Shown here: piece after piece, positions 44,888 to 53,799 of the stretch | Layout: every line of letters starts with the position of its first letter | How positions within the stretch are numbered: the stretch's first letter is position 1 | Source of the DNA: Chryseobacterium sp. G0201 | Lineage (GTDB): Bacteria > Bacteroidota > Bacteroidia > Flavobacteriales > Weeksellaceae | DNA length: 64,000 nucleotides | NCBI RefSeq assembly: GCF_003815655.1 | Contig: NZ_CP033917.1 | Span: 2,604,001 to 2,668,000, forward strand | Direction: 5' to 3' | Notes under the pieces: generated by a model | Told to the model about the DNA's origin: nothing | The model's input: the letters and a program-made list of their open reading frames with translations, nothing else | The model's database searches: none | Program-made: the position numbers and the translations under genes

Positions 44888-45002
44888 CTAGCTGCGATAG
44901 TAACGGTTACCCCGCAACATGTGAGGAAGAGTTCGTGGGCTGGGTATTGGGAGCGTTGGCGTGACGAGTATGAGTGGATAGCGCGAAATAGCTCCTGGAA
45001 AA
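44888..45002. repeat. GC-rich structured intergenic repeat-like element
   Basis: Inside the 365-bp gap between the divergent regulator and M16 genes, a block of about 115 bp (CCTAGCTGCGATAGTAACGG to GCGCGAAATAGCTCCTGG) is markedly richer in G+C than its surroundings, has no open frame of note, and its ends are imperfectly inverted (AGCT-G/C-rich arms). Similar blocks ending in GAAATAGCTCC recur between flavobacterial genes (recollection). Probably a repetitive extragenic element. Confidence 0.5.
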
Positions 45003-45078
45003 TAAATAATAAGTAATTAATGATCATTACAATAGATGTAATAATAGGAAAAGTAGAAAGTGTTCTTTTTTGATTGCT

Positions 45079-45086
45079 TACATTTG
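45079..45086 (+). promoter_or_regulatory. -7 promoter element of the M16 peptidase gene
   Basis: TACATTTG is a full TAnnTTTG match, 23 bp before ATG 45109. The frame extends upstream to a TTG at 45070, but the promoter lies inside that extension, so the ATG is the better start. Confidence 0.55.
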
Positions 45087-45108
45087 TATACATTCTTATC
45101 TTAAAGGA

Positions 45109-47994
45109 ATGAAAATGAATTTACATATGACTGACAAAAGATATAAGGAGACGATTCATACAGACAAAAACAACTACGAATACATCACAATACCTCAAGA
45201 CGAAAATAAAGTAAGAATCTATACCTTGAAAAACGGGTTAAAAGTTTTTCTTGCTCAAAATTTTGATGCTCCGAGGATTCAAACCTACATTCCTGTAAGA
45301 ACGGGAAGTAATAACGATCCGGCCGATAATACAGGTTTGGCGCATTATCTTGAGCATATGATGTTTAAAGGAACTTCAAGATTAGGAACTCAAAACTGGG
45401 AAAGGGAAAAGGTTTTACTAGACCAGATTTCTGACTTATACGAACAGCATAAAGCAGAACAAGATCCTGAAAACAAGAAAGAAATCTACACAAAAATAGA
45501 TGAAGTTTCTCAGGAAGCAAGCCAGTATGCGATTGCGAATGAATATGATAAGGTAATTTCTTCATTAGGCGCAAGCGGAACGAATGCCCACACTTGGTTT
45601 GACGAAACCGTTTACAAAAATAATATTCCCAATAACGAACTTGAAAAATGGCTGAAAGTCGAGAAAGAAAGATTTTCTGAATTGACATTAAGGCTTTTTC
45701 ACACTGAATTAGAATCCGTTTACGAAGAATTCAACAGAGCGCAGGATAATGATTCAAGATTGGTGAATTATGAGTTGATGGATGCTCTTTTTCCAACGCA
45801 TCCTAACGGTCAGCAAACGACTTTAGGGAAGCCGGAACATTTGAAAAATCCTTCTATGAAGGCGATTCATAAATATTTTGATGAATATTATGTTCCCAAT
45901 AATTATGCAATAGTTTTGGTGGGTGATCTGGATTTTGAAGAAACGGTTCAACTTATCGATCAGTATTTTGGAGCTATTCCTTACAAAGAATTACCAAAGA
46001 AAACTCCAATTATTGAAAAACCTATTACTGGGATCGTAGAAAGAACGGTAAAGAGCCCGACAACGCCGAGAACTCAATTGGCTTGGAGAACCGACAGCTA
46101 TGGAAGCAGAGAAGCGATATTGGCAGATATTGTTGCCAATATTTTAAGCAACAGGGGAGAAGCAGGATTATTAGATTTAAATATCAATCAAACGCAAAGA
46201 ATGCTTTGGGCACAGGCTTTTTCGGTTGGTTTAAAAGAATACGGATATTTTTCAATTGTTGCTGTCCCGAAAGAAACACAGACTTTGAAAGAAGCCAAAG
46301 AAATGGTGTTGGAACAGATCGAATTGCTGAAAAAAGGAGACTTCCCAGATTGGATGCTTCCTGCCATCATCAATGATTTTAAGGTCCAAAGAATGAAAGC
46401 GCTGGAAACAGCCGATGGTATTGCTACAAACCTTTATGATACCTACATCAAAGGTAGATCTTGGGAGCAGGAATTGAATGAAATGGATGAATATTCCGAG
46501 TTTACGAAAAAGGAAGTTATCGATTTTGCGAACGAATTTTTTAAAGATAATTACGTTATCATCAATAAAGAAAAAGGAGTTAACGATAAGTTATTAAGAG
46601 TTGATAATCCGGGAATTACACCTATAAAAATCAACCGTGAAGCTCAATCTGAATTTCTAAAAGAGATTTTAGCTGAAAAAACAGATGATATTCAACCTGA
46701 ATTCATTGATTATCAAAAAGAAATAAAAACAGCTGCCGTTAAAGATAAAAAACTGAGTTTCGTTAAAAATAAATACAACGAAATTGCTCAGGCTCATTTT
46801 ATTTTCCCTTTTGGAAGCGATCATGACAGAGATTTGGGAATTTCTACGCAGGTTCTTCAATATTTGGGAACTGAAAAATTTTCACCTGAAGATCTTAAAA
46901 AAGAATTCTTTAAAATTGGGGTCAGCAATGACTTTAAAACAACAGCCGATCAACTTCTGATCTCACTAAGCGGTTTGGAAGAGAATATTGAAAATGGAAT
47001 TGAATTGCTCCAACATTGGATGCATAATGTAAAACCGGATCAGGAAATTTACAATCAGTTTGTAGAAACAATTCTTGAAAATCGTGAAGCGGTAAAAAAA
47101 GATAAAAACCGCATTATGACGGCTTTGACGAATTATACAAAGTTGGGCGAATTTTCACGTTTTACAGATATTATTTCTAAAAAAGAGCTTGAAAGTTCAA
47201 ATGTTGAGGTATTTACAGACAGAATGAAAAAACTGTTTGATTATCCGTATCAAGTATTTTTCTACGGGAAAAACTTTGAAAACTTCACTAATTATATTGA
47301 AAAATATATTGAAACGGCAAGTCTTCAAATTCCTGAGCCTAAAAAATATCCTGAACCGGAAACAAAAGGTAACGTGTATTTCATGAATTACGACATGGTA
47401 CAGATGGAAATGAGTAAGATTGGAAGAGGGAATGAAGTGAACACGGCAAATTTCGGAAAAATCAATGTTTTCAATGAATATTTCGGAAGAGGTTTGTCAT
47501 CGATTGTTTTCCAGGAGATCCGTGAGAGTAAGAGTTTGGCGTACTCTGCGTATGTTTCTTACGCTGCCAATTCAGAATCGGGACATCCGGATTATATCAC
47601 AACGTACATCGGAACTCAGCCGGATAAATTGCAGATTGCAGTTGACACGATGAGTGAACTGATGAGCGAACTTCCTGAAGTGCCCATTCAGTTTGAAAAT
47701 GCCAGAAATGCAGCTTTAAAACAAATTGCATCAACAAGAATTACACGAACTACTATTTTCTTCAATACCTTAAGGTTAAAAAAAATAGGCATTTCGCATG
47801 ATTTTAGAAAAGATATTTATCAGCAGATTCAAAATTTGAAATTTGATGATGTGAAGCAGTTTTATCAGACAGAAATAAAACCTGTACATTTCAATACCGC
47901 CATTATCGGGAAACGAGAAAACCTGAATATGGAAGCTGTTAACCAAATGGGAGAGTTCAAAGAATTGACTTTAAAAGATATTTTTGGACATTAA
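45109..47994 (+). CDS. M16 family zinc metallopeptidase
   Basis: From ATG 45109 the product is 961 residues. The active half carries the inverted zinc motif H79-Y-L-E82-H83 and the downstream helix with E-L-E-S-V-Y-E-E-F-N-R-A-Q. The second half has the M16C-like non-catalytic domain (Y-F-G-R-G-L-S-S-I-V-F-Q-E-I-R-E-S-K-S-L-A-Y). Members degrade peptides in a closed chamber. No signal peptide is evident, so it may be cytosolic. ATG 45115, with AAAGGA six bases upstream, is an alternative start. Confidence 0.9.
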   Translation: MKMNLHMTDKRYKETIHTDKNNYEYITIPQDENKVRIYTLKNGLKVFLAQNFDAPRIQTYIPVRTGSNNDPADNTGLAHYLEHMMFKGTSRLGTQNWEREKVLLDQISDLYEQHKAEQDPENKKEIYTKIDEVSQEASQYAIANEYDKVISSLGASGTNAHTWFDETVYKNNIPNNELEKWLKVEKERFSELTLRLFHTELESVYEEFNRAQDNDSRLVNYELMDALFPTHPNGQQTTLGKPEHLKNPSMKAIHKYFDEYYVPNNYAIVLVGDLDFEETVQLIDQYFGAIPYKELPKKTPIIEKPITGIVERTVKSPTTPRTQLAWRTDSYGSREAILADIVANILSNRGEAGLLDLNINQTQRMLWAQAFSVGLKEYGYFSIVAVPKETQTLKEAKEMVLEQIELLKKGDFPDWMLPAIINDFKVQRMKALETADGIATNLYDTYIKGRSWEQELNEMDEYSEFTKKEVIDFANEFFKDNYVIINKEKGVNDKLLRVDNPGITPIKINREAQSEFLKEILAEKTDDIQPEFIDYQKEIKTAAVKDKKLSFVKNKYNEIAQAHFIFPFGSDHDRDLGISTQVLQYLGTEKFSPEDLKKEFFKIGVSNDFKTTADQLLISLSGLEENIENGIELLQHWMHNVKPDQEIYNQFVETILENREAVKKDKNRIMTALTNYTKLGEFSRFTDIISKKELESSNVEVFTDRMKKLFDYPYQVFFYGKNFENFTNYIEKYIETASLQIPEPKKYPEPETKGNVYFMNYDMVQMEMSKIGRGNEVNTANFGKINVFNEYFGRGLSSIVFQEIRESKSLAYSAYVSYAANSESGHPDYITTYIGTQPDKLQIAVDTMSELMSELPEVPIQFENARNAALKQIASTRITRTTIFFNTLRLKKIGISHDFRKDIYQQIQNLKFDDVKQFYQTEIKPVHFNTAIIGKRENLNMEAVNQMGEFKELTLKDIFGH

Positions 47995-47999
47995 AATTA

Positions 48000-48028
48000 A
48001 AAGAGGCTTAAAAAAAGCCTCTTTTTTT
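48000..48028 (+). terminator. Bidirectional terminator between M16 and GNAT genes
   Basis: AAAGAGGCTT pairs with AAGCCTCTTT around an A-rich loop, flanked by T and A runs. It lies between convergent genes ending at 47994 and 48027 and could serve both. Confidence 0.8.
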
Positions 48029-49106
48029 ATGTCATCACACAATCACCATCGCCATCCTGAAAATCTGGATCAAAGCTGTTGGGAAGGTTTCCAATTAATC
48101 CCTTGTGAAACATGTATCGTCTTTCCATATTTCGCTGATGTATCTTTGGAAATATATTCATCGATTCTGCTTTTTTATTGAATTCTGTTTGATAGCTTGT
48201 TAAATAATTAATTTTATTCTTAACGACAAAATAGCTTAAAAATGTAACGAATTTTTCCAGATCAGATTCTGAAAACAGATAAGAAATTTTTAAGTGACCA
48301 TTTCGTACAAACAAAAGTGCACAAGTCTCTAAAACATTTTTTTTATCATAAATTTTTATCCAAAAGTATTTGAAACTTTCAGAAAAGCTGGAAAATAAAT
48401 AATTTTCTTCTTTACTTTTACTTTCTAAAACCCATGGGTTTTCTATTGCCCAATTGAGTTCTTCAGCATTTCGGTTACTGTGAAATCTTGAAATGAAATC
48501 AACACTTTCAGAATCAACTTTATCAAGAATTTTAAATTTGAAATCAGGTTTTTGGATGAAGCAGTTTTTTACTGAAATGAAAGAGTTTAATACAGAATCT
48601 CCCAAGCTAAGAAGTGGTTTTATATTTTCTGTTTTGGGCTTTTTTGCGGGAATAATTGTTGCCAGATCAGTTCGGAAATAATACCTTTTACCAACCTTTG
48701 GCTGAATATATTGAAAAACGCCAATTTTGTTATATAATGATTCGGCTTCTTTTGTGAATTCCGTTATAGCAATATTGCTGTTATATTCTTCGAATGCTTT
48801 ATCTAAAAGCTGTTGAGCAATTCTTTTTCCACGAAATTGATTGCTGATGAAAAGTGTACTTAACCATGCATAATTGAATTTTTTTCCGTCAATCAAAAAA
48901 TTATCAGGAAAACAGCCTAAATATCCGGCTAATTTATCATCATCAAACGCTAAAATAAGCAATGTATGATCATCATTCGCCTTCGGATTATTAATTTGAG
49001 AATGGGCTCTGTGTGTTGTAATTGGCAGAAAATCATATTTTTTGAAATCTCCGGATGATACAAATTCTCCCAATTGCTTTTTATTAAATGTCTTTAAATG
49101 TATCAT
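48027..49106 (-). CDS. GNAT acetyltransferase-type protein
   Basis: The 359-residue protein has an N-terminal GNAT domain (about 1-150; W-L-S-T-L-F-I-S-N-Q-F-R-G-K-R-I-A-Q-Q-L-L is the acetyl-CoA loop, and E-F-T-K-E-A-E-S-L-Y-N-K-I-G-V the end of the fold), followed by a second half resembling a further GNAT-like fold, ending D-F-Q-D-G-D-G-D-C-V-M-T. Its ATG overlaps the stop of the deacetylase gene by 4 bp, so the two are translationally coupled and likely act on the same surface glycan or amino sugar. Confidence 0.8.
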   Translation of the reverse strand: MIHLKTFNKKQLGEFVSSGDFKKYDFLPITTHRAHSQINNPKANDDHTLLILAFDDDKLAGYLGCFPDNFLIDGKKFNYAWLSTLFISNQFRGKRIAQQLLDKAFEEYNSNIAITEFTKEAESLYNKIGVFQYIQPKVGKRYYFRTDLATIIPAKKPKTENIKPLLSLGDSVLNSFISVKNCFIQKPDFKFKILDKVDSESVDFISRFHSNRNAEELNWAIENPWVLESKSKEENYLFSSFSESFKYFWIKIYDKKNVLETCALLFVRNGHLKISYLFSESDLEKFVTFLSYFVVKNKINYLTSYQTEFNKKAESMNIFPKIHQRNMERRYMFHKGLIGNLPNSFDPDFQDGDGDCVMT

Positions 49107-50101
49107 TTCCTTATGATTTTATTTTTATTGAAAATACCTTTTAATTGATAATATGTAATTTCTTTTTTTAAGATTGTATCTGCATTTTCTCCAGTTTCCA
49201 TCGGGATTCTTTGTAGGTTTTTTGAGATGCTATCGAGTTTTATTCCTGCGCTTCCGAAAGTGCAGAACATTTCATTATTTTTAAATAATTCATCGAAAAA
49301 AGCCTTTTCCACTCCAAAATCAGTAAAAGGAAAAGCAAAACTTTCGTAGAGAAATTGATTGTCTTTTAAGTAATTAAATGTCTTGTTAGTCGTTTCAAGT
49401 TTTTGACTTAAAGATAATTCATGATACAAAGGATGATCCCAACTATGCGAGGAAATTCCGAATCCTTTTTGAGTTAATGATTTTAATTGATCGAAGCTTA
49501 AATAAGGCTTTTGTTCTCCTAAAAATTCATTGATATTAATTTCAAGTATTTCTGTAAGCTTATCCAGAATTTCTGTTTTATAATAATTAAGCTTTAAAAT
49601 TTTCTGTTTGATTTCTGCTTTCGAATCACTTTTAAACTGAAGAATATGATAGATTTCCGGATTTATATCTTTATTTTTTTCAATTTCATTAATGATTAAA
49701 CTTGCCTTGCAGCGGAACATCAGATCTTTATTATCAATGAAAGCCGGATTGATAAAATTGACGGCATAAATTCCCTTTCTTTCTAAAATTGGGACAACTA
49801 CATCATAAAATTCCCTGAAACCATCATCAAAAGTAAGAAGAGCTATTTTCTTTTTAGGTTTAAAATTTCCGTTGATAAAATCTTTAAATTCTCCCCAATT
49901 TACAAACTGAAAATATGTTGAAAGATAATCTAGATCTTCTTCAAACTGCTTTACATTTTTATACTTGATAATATGGTTAAGATGGAGTAGGTTTTCATCA
50001 GAAACACAATGGTAGACAGGAAGACAATAGGGAAGAGGAAACGATTTTTTGATGTCATTTCCTGCAAAATTGGCCAGTAAATTTATGATTCGCTCTTTCA
50101 T
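49103..50101 (-). CDS. Polysaccharide deacetylase family protein (CE4)
   Basis: The 332-residue product has the NodB-type motifs L-L-T-F-D-D-G-F (about 92-99) and S-S-H-S-W-D-H-P (about 220), which bind the metal and hold the catalytic Asp. No signal peptide is visible, so it may act on lipid-linked or cytosolic glycans. Coupled to the GNAT gene, it may remove N-acetyl groups that the other protein, or the reverse reaction, deals with. A small carbohydrate-modification operon is the most reasonable reading. Confidence 0.8.
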   Translation of the reverse strand: MKERIINLLANFAGNDIKKSFPLPYCLPVYHCVSDENLLHLNHIIKYKNVKQFEEDLDYLSTYFQFVNWGEFKDFINGNFKPKKKIALLTFDDGFREFYDVVVPILERKGIYAVNFINPAFIDNKDLMFRCKASLIINEIEKNKDINPEIYHILQFKSDSKAEIKQKILKLNYYKTEILDKLTEILEININEFLGEQKPYLSFDQLKSLTQKGFGISSHSWDHPLYHELSLSQKLETTNKTFNYLKDNQFLYESFAFPFTDFGVEKAFFDELFKNNEMFCTFGSAGIKLDSISKNLQRIPMETGENADTILKKEITYYQLKGIFNKNKIIRK

Positions 50102-50172
50102 ACAATAAAAAAGAATCTATTTAAATTGATATTGAAAATTTAAATAGATTCTTAAAGTTATCATTAAAAAAA

Positions 50173-52311
50173 TTACTTTATCACTTTCATTTCATCGATA
50201 AGCCATTTAGAATCGGCATATTTATCAATAATGAAAAGAATGTATTTGGTATCAACCATGATATTTCGGCTGAAACGTGGGTCATAATTGATATCACTCA
50301 TCGTTCCTTCCCACTGTCTGTCGAAATTTAATCCAACAAGATTTCCATTAGCATCCAAAACCGGACTTCCTGAGTTTCCTCCCGTCGTATGGTTCGTTGC
50401 CGTGAATCCTACAGGAACATCGCCTGTTTTATCTTTATAGTTTCCGAAGTCTTTTTTGTTGTAAAGATCGAGAAGTTTTTTAGGAACATCAAATTCATAA
50501 TCTCCAGGAACATATTTTTCGATTACTCCTGCCAAATGCGTCTGGTAACTGTAAGAAACACCGTCTCTTGGCGTAGAGCCTTTCACTTTTCCGTAGGTTA
50601 CACGAAGCGTAGAATTGGCATCCGGGAAGAATTTTCTGTCCTTATCCGTATCGATTTGCTGAGCCATGAACGTTTTTTGCAACGCATCAATTTTAGTCTG
50701 AAGAGAGGTGAATTGAGGATCAGCAGTTTTCATATATGTATCTCTGATTGACAGATAAAGCTGATAAACAGGATCTTTTTTCAGGTTTTTGATTAATTTA
50801 TCCTGATTAGAGAAAGCTTTTTCAATATCTGCACTAAGCATTGCTCCGTTCACAGCAGTTCTTCCCGTAATAATTGAATTTTTCGAAATATCTTCAATGA
50901 CAGTGATGTTTTGAGCTTCATTTTTATACTTGTCAAAACCTGCAGGTAAGAATTGTGGAGCTGTTTTGTTAGCGTATAAAGCTAATAGTTTTGCCGTCAC
51001 TTTTGCATCCAATTCTGCACTGTAATCTTTGTAGAATGCAGTTAGTTTTGTTTTAAGTTTGGTGAGCTCTTTTTCATCCATTCTGCCGGATTCTACAGAA
51101 TTGATGTAAGTATAATAATCACTTGCAAGCTTTAATGTTTCTGCATTTTTGATGACTTCTGTGTAATATGCATTATTTAAAGCAAAAGGTGCCTGATCGT
51201 TGTATAATTTATTTAATTGGTCTAAAGTTGCTTTCACCTCATGGTTTTTAGCGACCAAAGAACCTTCATACATTACTTTTTTCTCAACGGCGTTGGATTT
51301 TTTCAAACCTTCTACTTCACCGATCCACTTTTTCCAGTAATTGGCAACGGAAGCGAATTTTGAAGCATATTTGATACGGGTTGCATCATCGGCACGCATT
51401 TTTTCGTCCAAGGTTTTCAGAGCAACATCACGTACGTCAATTTTTGCAGGATCGACCTCTTTCATGATCTTTTCTACGGCGATTGCAGGAAGATATTCTG
51501 TTGTTTTTCCGGGAAATCCGAATACAAATGTGAAGTCATTCTCGTTTTTATCCTTGATAGAAACCGGAAGATAATGCTTCGGCGTGTAAGGAATGTTATC
51601 TTTTGAATATTCAGCAGGCTTGTTATTTTTGTCAGCATAAATTCTGAACATTGAGAAATCTCCCGTATGTCTTGGCCAAACCCAGTTATCGGTATCAGAA
51701 CCAAATTTTCCAATGCTTTGTGGCGGTGCTCCTACCAAACGAATGTCTTTGTACGTTTCGATGGTGTAAGCGTAGTATTTATTTCCGTAATACATTGGTT
51801 TTACAGAAATAGATTGATAAGATTCTGTTTTTTGAGAATTTTTATAAACTTCAATATTGGTATTGATCTTTTTGGTAAGATCAGGTTCTGTAAGGTTATC
51901 AGTTCCTTCTAAAATTTGATTGGAAACATCTTTGATATCTACGATAAAATCTACTGTTACTCCCGGATTTGGTAGTTCTGTACTCATATTTTGTGCCCAG
52001 AAACCGTTTGATAAAAGATCATTTTGTACTGTAGAATGAGCTTGGATCTGACCGTAACCGCAGTGGTGATTGGTCAATAATAATCCTTTTGGAGAAATGA
52101 TTTCGGCAGTACAACCTCCGTTGAACTGTACCACAGCATCTTTTATGCTTGCTTTTTGAGGATTGAAGATGTCTTTGGCAGAGATTTTCATTCCCAAATC
52201 TTTCATTTCCTTTTCATTGAGCTCTGTTGGGATCCACATTCCTCCGTATTGCTGTGCAAAAGCCATCGCAGCCGGCAAAAGAAATACAGATAAAAGTATC
52301 TTTTTTGTCAT
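50173..52311 (-). CDS. dpp11: S46 dipeptidyl-peptidase 11 (Asp/Glu-specific)
   Basis: From ATG 52311 the product is 712 residues with a signal peptide (cleavage near A-F-A-Q, residue 20). S46 features are seen: L-L-T-N-H-H-C-G-Y (catalytic His83), W-P-R-H-T-G-D-F (Asp), and G-G-N-S-G-S-P-V with Ser647. Arg665 in N-F-D-R-Q-W-E-G-T-M-S-D lies 18 residues after the serine, as Arg673 does after Ser655 in the Porphyromonas enzyme; this Arg selects acidic P1 residues, whereas DPP7 has Gly. It releases dipeptides in the periplasm during peptide feeding. The frame continues to a TTG at 52317, but ATG is preferred. Confidence 0.88.
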   Translation of the reverse strand: MTKKILLSVFLLPAAMAFAQQYGGMWIPTELNEKEMKDLGMKISAKDIFNPQKASIKDAVVQFNGGCTAEIISPKGLLLTNHHCGYGQIQAHSTVQNDLLSNGFWAQNMSTELPNPGVTVDFIVDIKDVSNQILEGTDNLTEPDLTKKINTNIEVYKNSQKTESYQSISVKPMYYGNKYYAYTIETYKDIRLVGAPPQSIGKFGSDTDNWVWPRHTGDFSMFRIYADKNNKPAEYSKDNIPYTPKHYLPVSIKDKNENDFTFVFGFPGKTTEYLPAIAVEKIMKEVDPAKIDVRDVALKTLDEKMRADDATRIKYASKFASVANYWKKWIGEVEGLKKSNAVEKKVMYEGSLVAKNHEVKATLDQLNKLYNDQAPFALNNAYYTEVIKNAETLKLASDYYTYINSVESGRMDEKELTKLKTKLTAFYKDYSAELDAKVTAKLLALYANKTAPQFLPAGFDKYKNEAQNITVIEDISKNSIITGRTAVNGAMLSADIEKAFSNQDKLIKNLKKDPVYQLYLSIRDTYMKTADPQFTSLQTKIDALQKTFMAQQIDTDKDRKFFPDANSTLRVTYGKVKGSTPRDGVSYSYQTHLAGVIEKYVPGDYEFDVPKKLLDLYNKKDFGNYKDKTGDVPVGFTATNHTTGGNSGSPVLDANGNLVGLNFDRQWEGTMSDINYDPRFSRNIMVDTKYILFIIDKYADSKWLIDEMKVIK

Positions 52312-52534
52312 AATCAAAATTTTGCCCTAATTTACAAAGAAAAATAAAATTAGTCCTTATGAAAACGGGGAATTATGAACATTCAACTGTTAATTTTGAA
52401 CATCAAAGGATATTAATTATTTTTTAATGCTTAAACATTCGTAGAATTTGTAAAAAATTAACTTAAAATCTTGATGGGCTTGATTTTTGTTCATTGATTA
52501 CTAGCTTAATATTAATATATTTAAATTACTTATC

Positions 52535-53017
52535 ATGAACAAATTACAAATTTCAGGTATTGCAGCAATGGCTTTTCTGGCTTCTTGCTCACCGAAAGAA
52601 AAAACAAGTGAACTATCATCTGTCAGTCCTAAAACTGATCCGATGTCCATTCAAACACCTATGGATACTACATCTAAAGAAACAGTTGCAACAGCTCACA
52701 ATTCACAAAATTCTCTTGACTGGAATGGAACTTATGAAGCAGTTGTCCCTTGCGCCGACTGCCCTGGAATAAAGACGACTTTACTATTAAATAAAGATAA
52801 AACCTTCAGTATTACAGAAGAGTACATCGACAGAAATTCAAAAAATAACGACAAAGGTACTTTTGATTGGGATGCTACCGGAAGTGTGATCACTCTTAAT
52901 GGTAAAAGTGCAAAATACAAATATAAAGTGGGAGAAAATAAGCTTTCTCAACTGGATATGGACGGTAAGGAAATCGATGGTCCAAACAAAAATCTATATG
53001 TTTTCAATAAGAAATAA
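52535..53017 (+). CDS. NlpE-like copper-resistance/stress lipoprotein
   Basis: The 160-residue product has a lipobox L-A-S-C (Cys18) and an NlpE N-terminal-type domain: W-N-G-T-Y-E-A-V-V-P-C-A-D-C-P-G-I with a C-x-x-C pair, then T-F-S-I-T-E-E-Y and G-T-F-D-W. Gram-negative NlpE proteins sense surface or copper stress; the role in this organism is not known. It stands alone between divergent and convergent neighbours. Confidence 0.8.
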   Translation: MNKLQISGIAAMAFLASCSPKEKTSELSSVSPKTDPMSIQTPMDTTSKETVATAHNSQNSLDWNGTYEAVVPCADCPGIKTTLLLNKDKTFSITEEYIDRNSKNNDKGTFDWDATGSVITLNGKSAKYKYKVGENKLSQLDMDGKEIDGPNKNLYVFNKK

Positions 53018-53047
53018 GGGCAATTTGTCTTTATTTCTTGCTTTATT

Positions 53048-53692
53048 TTAAAATTGATAGGCGGTTATTTTAGGATCATTCATCAATTGTTTAATTAAAG
53101 TTTCATGATGTTTATTTTTTCCTGTGAGCCTCCAGGTTGTTGCCAAATTTCCTACCGTGTATTGTTGTCTTATCATCAGGTGTTTCAAATTATTATTTCT
53201 GAATAATTCTTCACAATGTCTTATTTCATCAGAGGCTGTAACGGCGATTTTATATTCTCTGATCTTGTGATTGTTATCAATAAAGTTTTGAAGATAAGTA
53301 AGTGAACTTAAAATCAATAATACCAAAACAGTTCCCAAAAGCGATAAATAAACATATCCGGAACCTACAGCCATTCCGATCGAAGCGGTTGCCCAAATCG
53401 TTGTTGCAGTGGTGATTCCATCGATTTTATTATCACCTTTAAAGATAACTCCAGCGCCCAGAAAACCGATTCCGGTAATGATATTGGCGGCTAAACGATC
53501 TGGGTTTTCAACACCAATTTTAATGGAAAGAATCGTAAACAGGCAAGATCCAAAACATACTAAAATAAAAGTACGCAGCCCTGCTGATTTGTTTCGATAT
53601 TCACGTTCTGCGCCTATGAAAACGCCCAAAAGAACAGAAATAAATATCAATAACAGTTCATTTTGAATAGAATGATCCTGTAAAAATTCCAT
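53048..53692 (-). CDS. MgtC/SapB family membrane protein
   Basis: The 214-residue protein has about five membrane helices (10-30, 42-60, 72-90, 100-118, 120-135) and the family sequence G-V-F-I-G-A-E-R-E-Y-R-N-K-S-A-G-L-R-T-F with a G-x-G-F-L-G-A-G motif, followed by a C-terminal ACT-like domain (about 145-214). MgtC-type proteins act in Mg2+ limitation and intracellular survival in other bacteria; the mechanism differs among lineages. Confidence 0.85.
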   Translation of the reverse strand: MEFLQDHSIQNELLLIFISVLLGVFIGAEREYRNKSAGLRTFILVCFGSCLFTILSIKIGVENPDRLAANIITGIGFLGAGVIFKGDNKIDGITTATTIWATASIGMAVGSGYVYLSLLGTVLVLLILSSLTYLQNFIDNNHKIREYKIAVTASDEIRHCEELFRNNNLKHLMIRQQYTVGNLATTWRLTGKNKHHETLIKQLMNDPKITAYQF

Positions 53693-53752
53693 TTTTTAAA
53701 TTTTAAACTTCTTTCAATAAAAATACAATAAAATCTTCATTCATAAACATAA

Positions 53753-53780
53753 AAAAGACTGCCTATAAAGACAGTCTTTT
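53753..53780 (-). terminator. Terminator after the T9SS leucine-rich-repeat gene
   Basis: AAAAGACTG pairs with CAGTCTTTT with a CCTATAAAGA loop. On the minus strand it follows the stop at 53800 by 19 bp and precedes mgtC. Confidence 0.75.
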
Positions 53781-53799
53781 GGTTTGCTGTTGAGTTGAA

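Noticed and set aside
44860..45093. Minus-strand frame across the regulator/M16 gap
   Set aside because: It reads through the GC-rich repeat-like block and the M16 promoter; no recognisable protein features.
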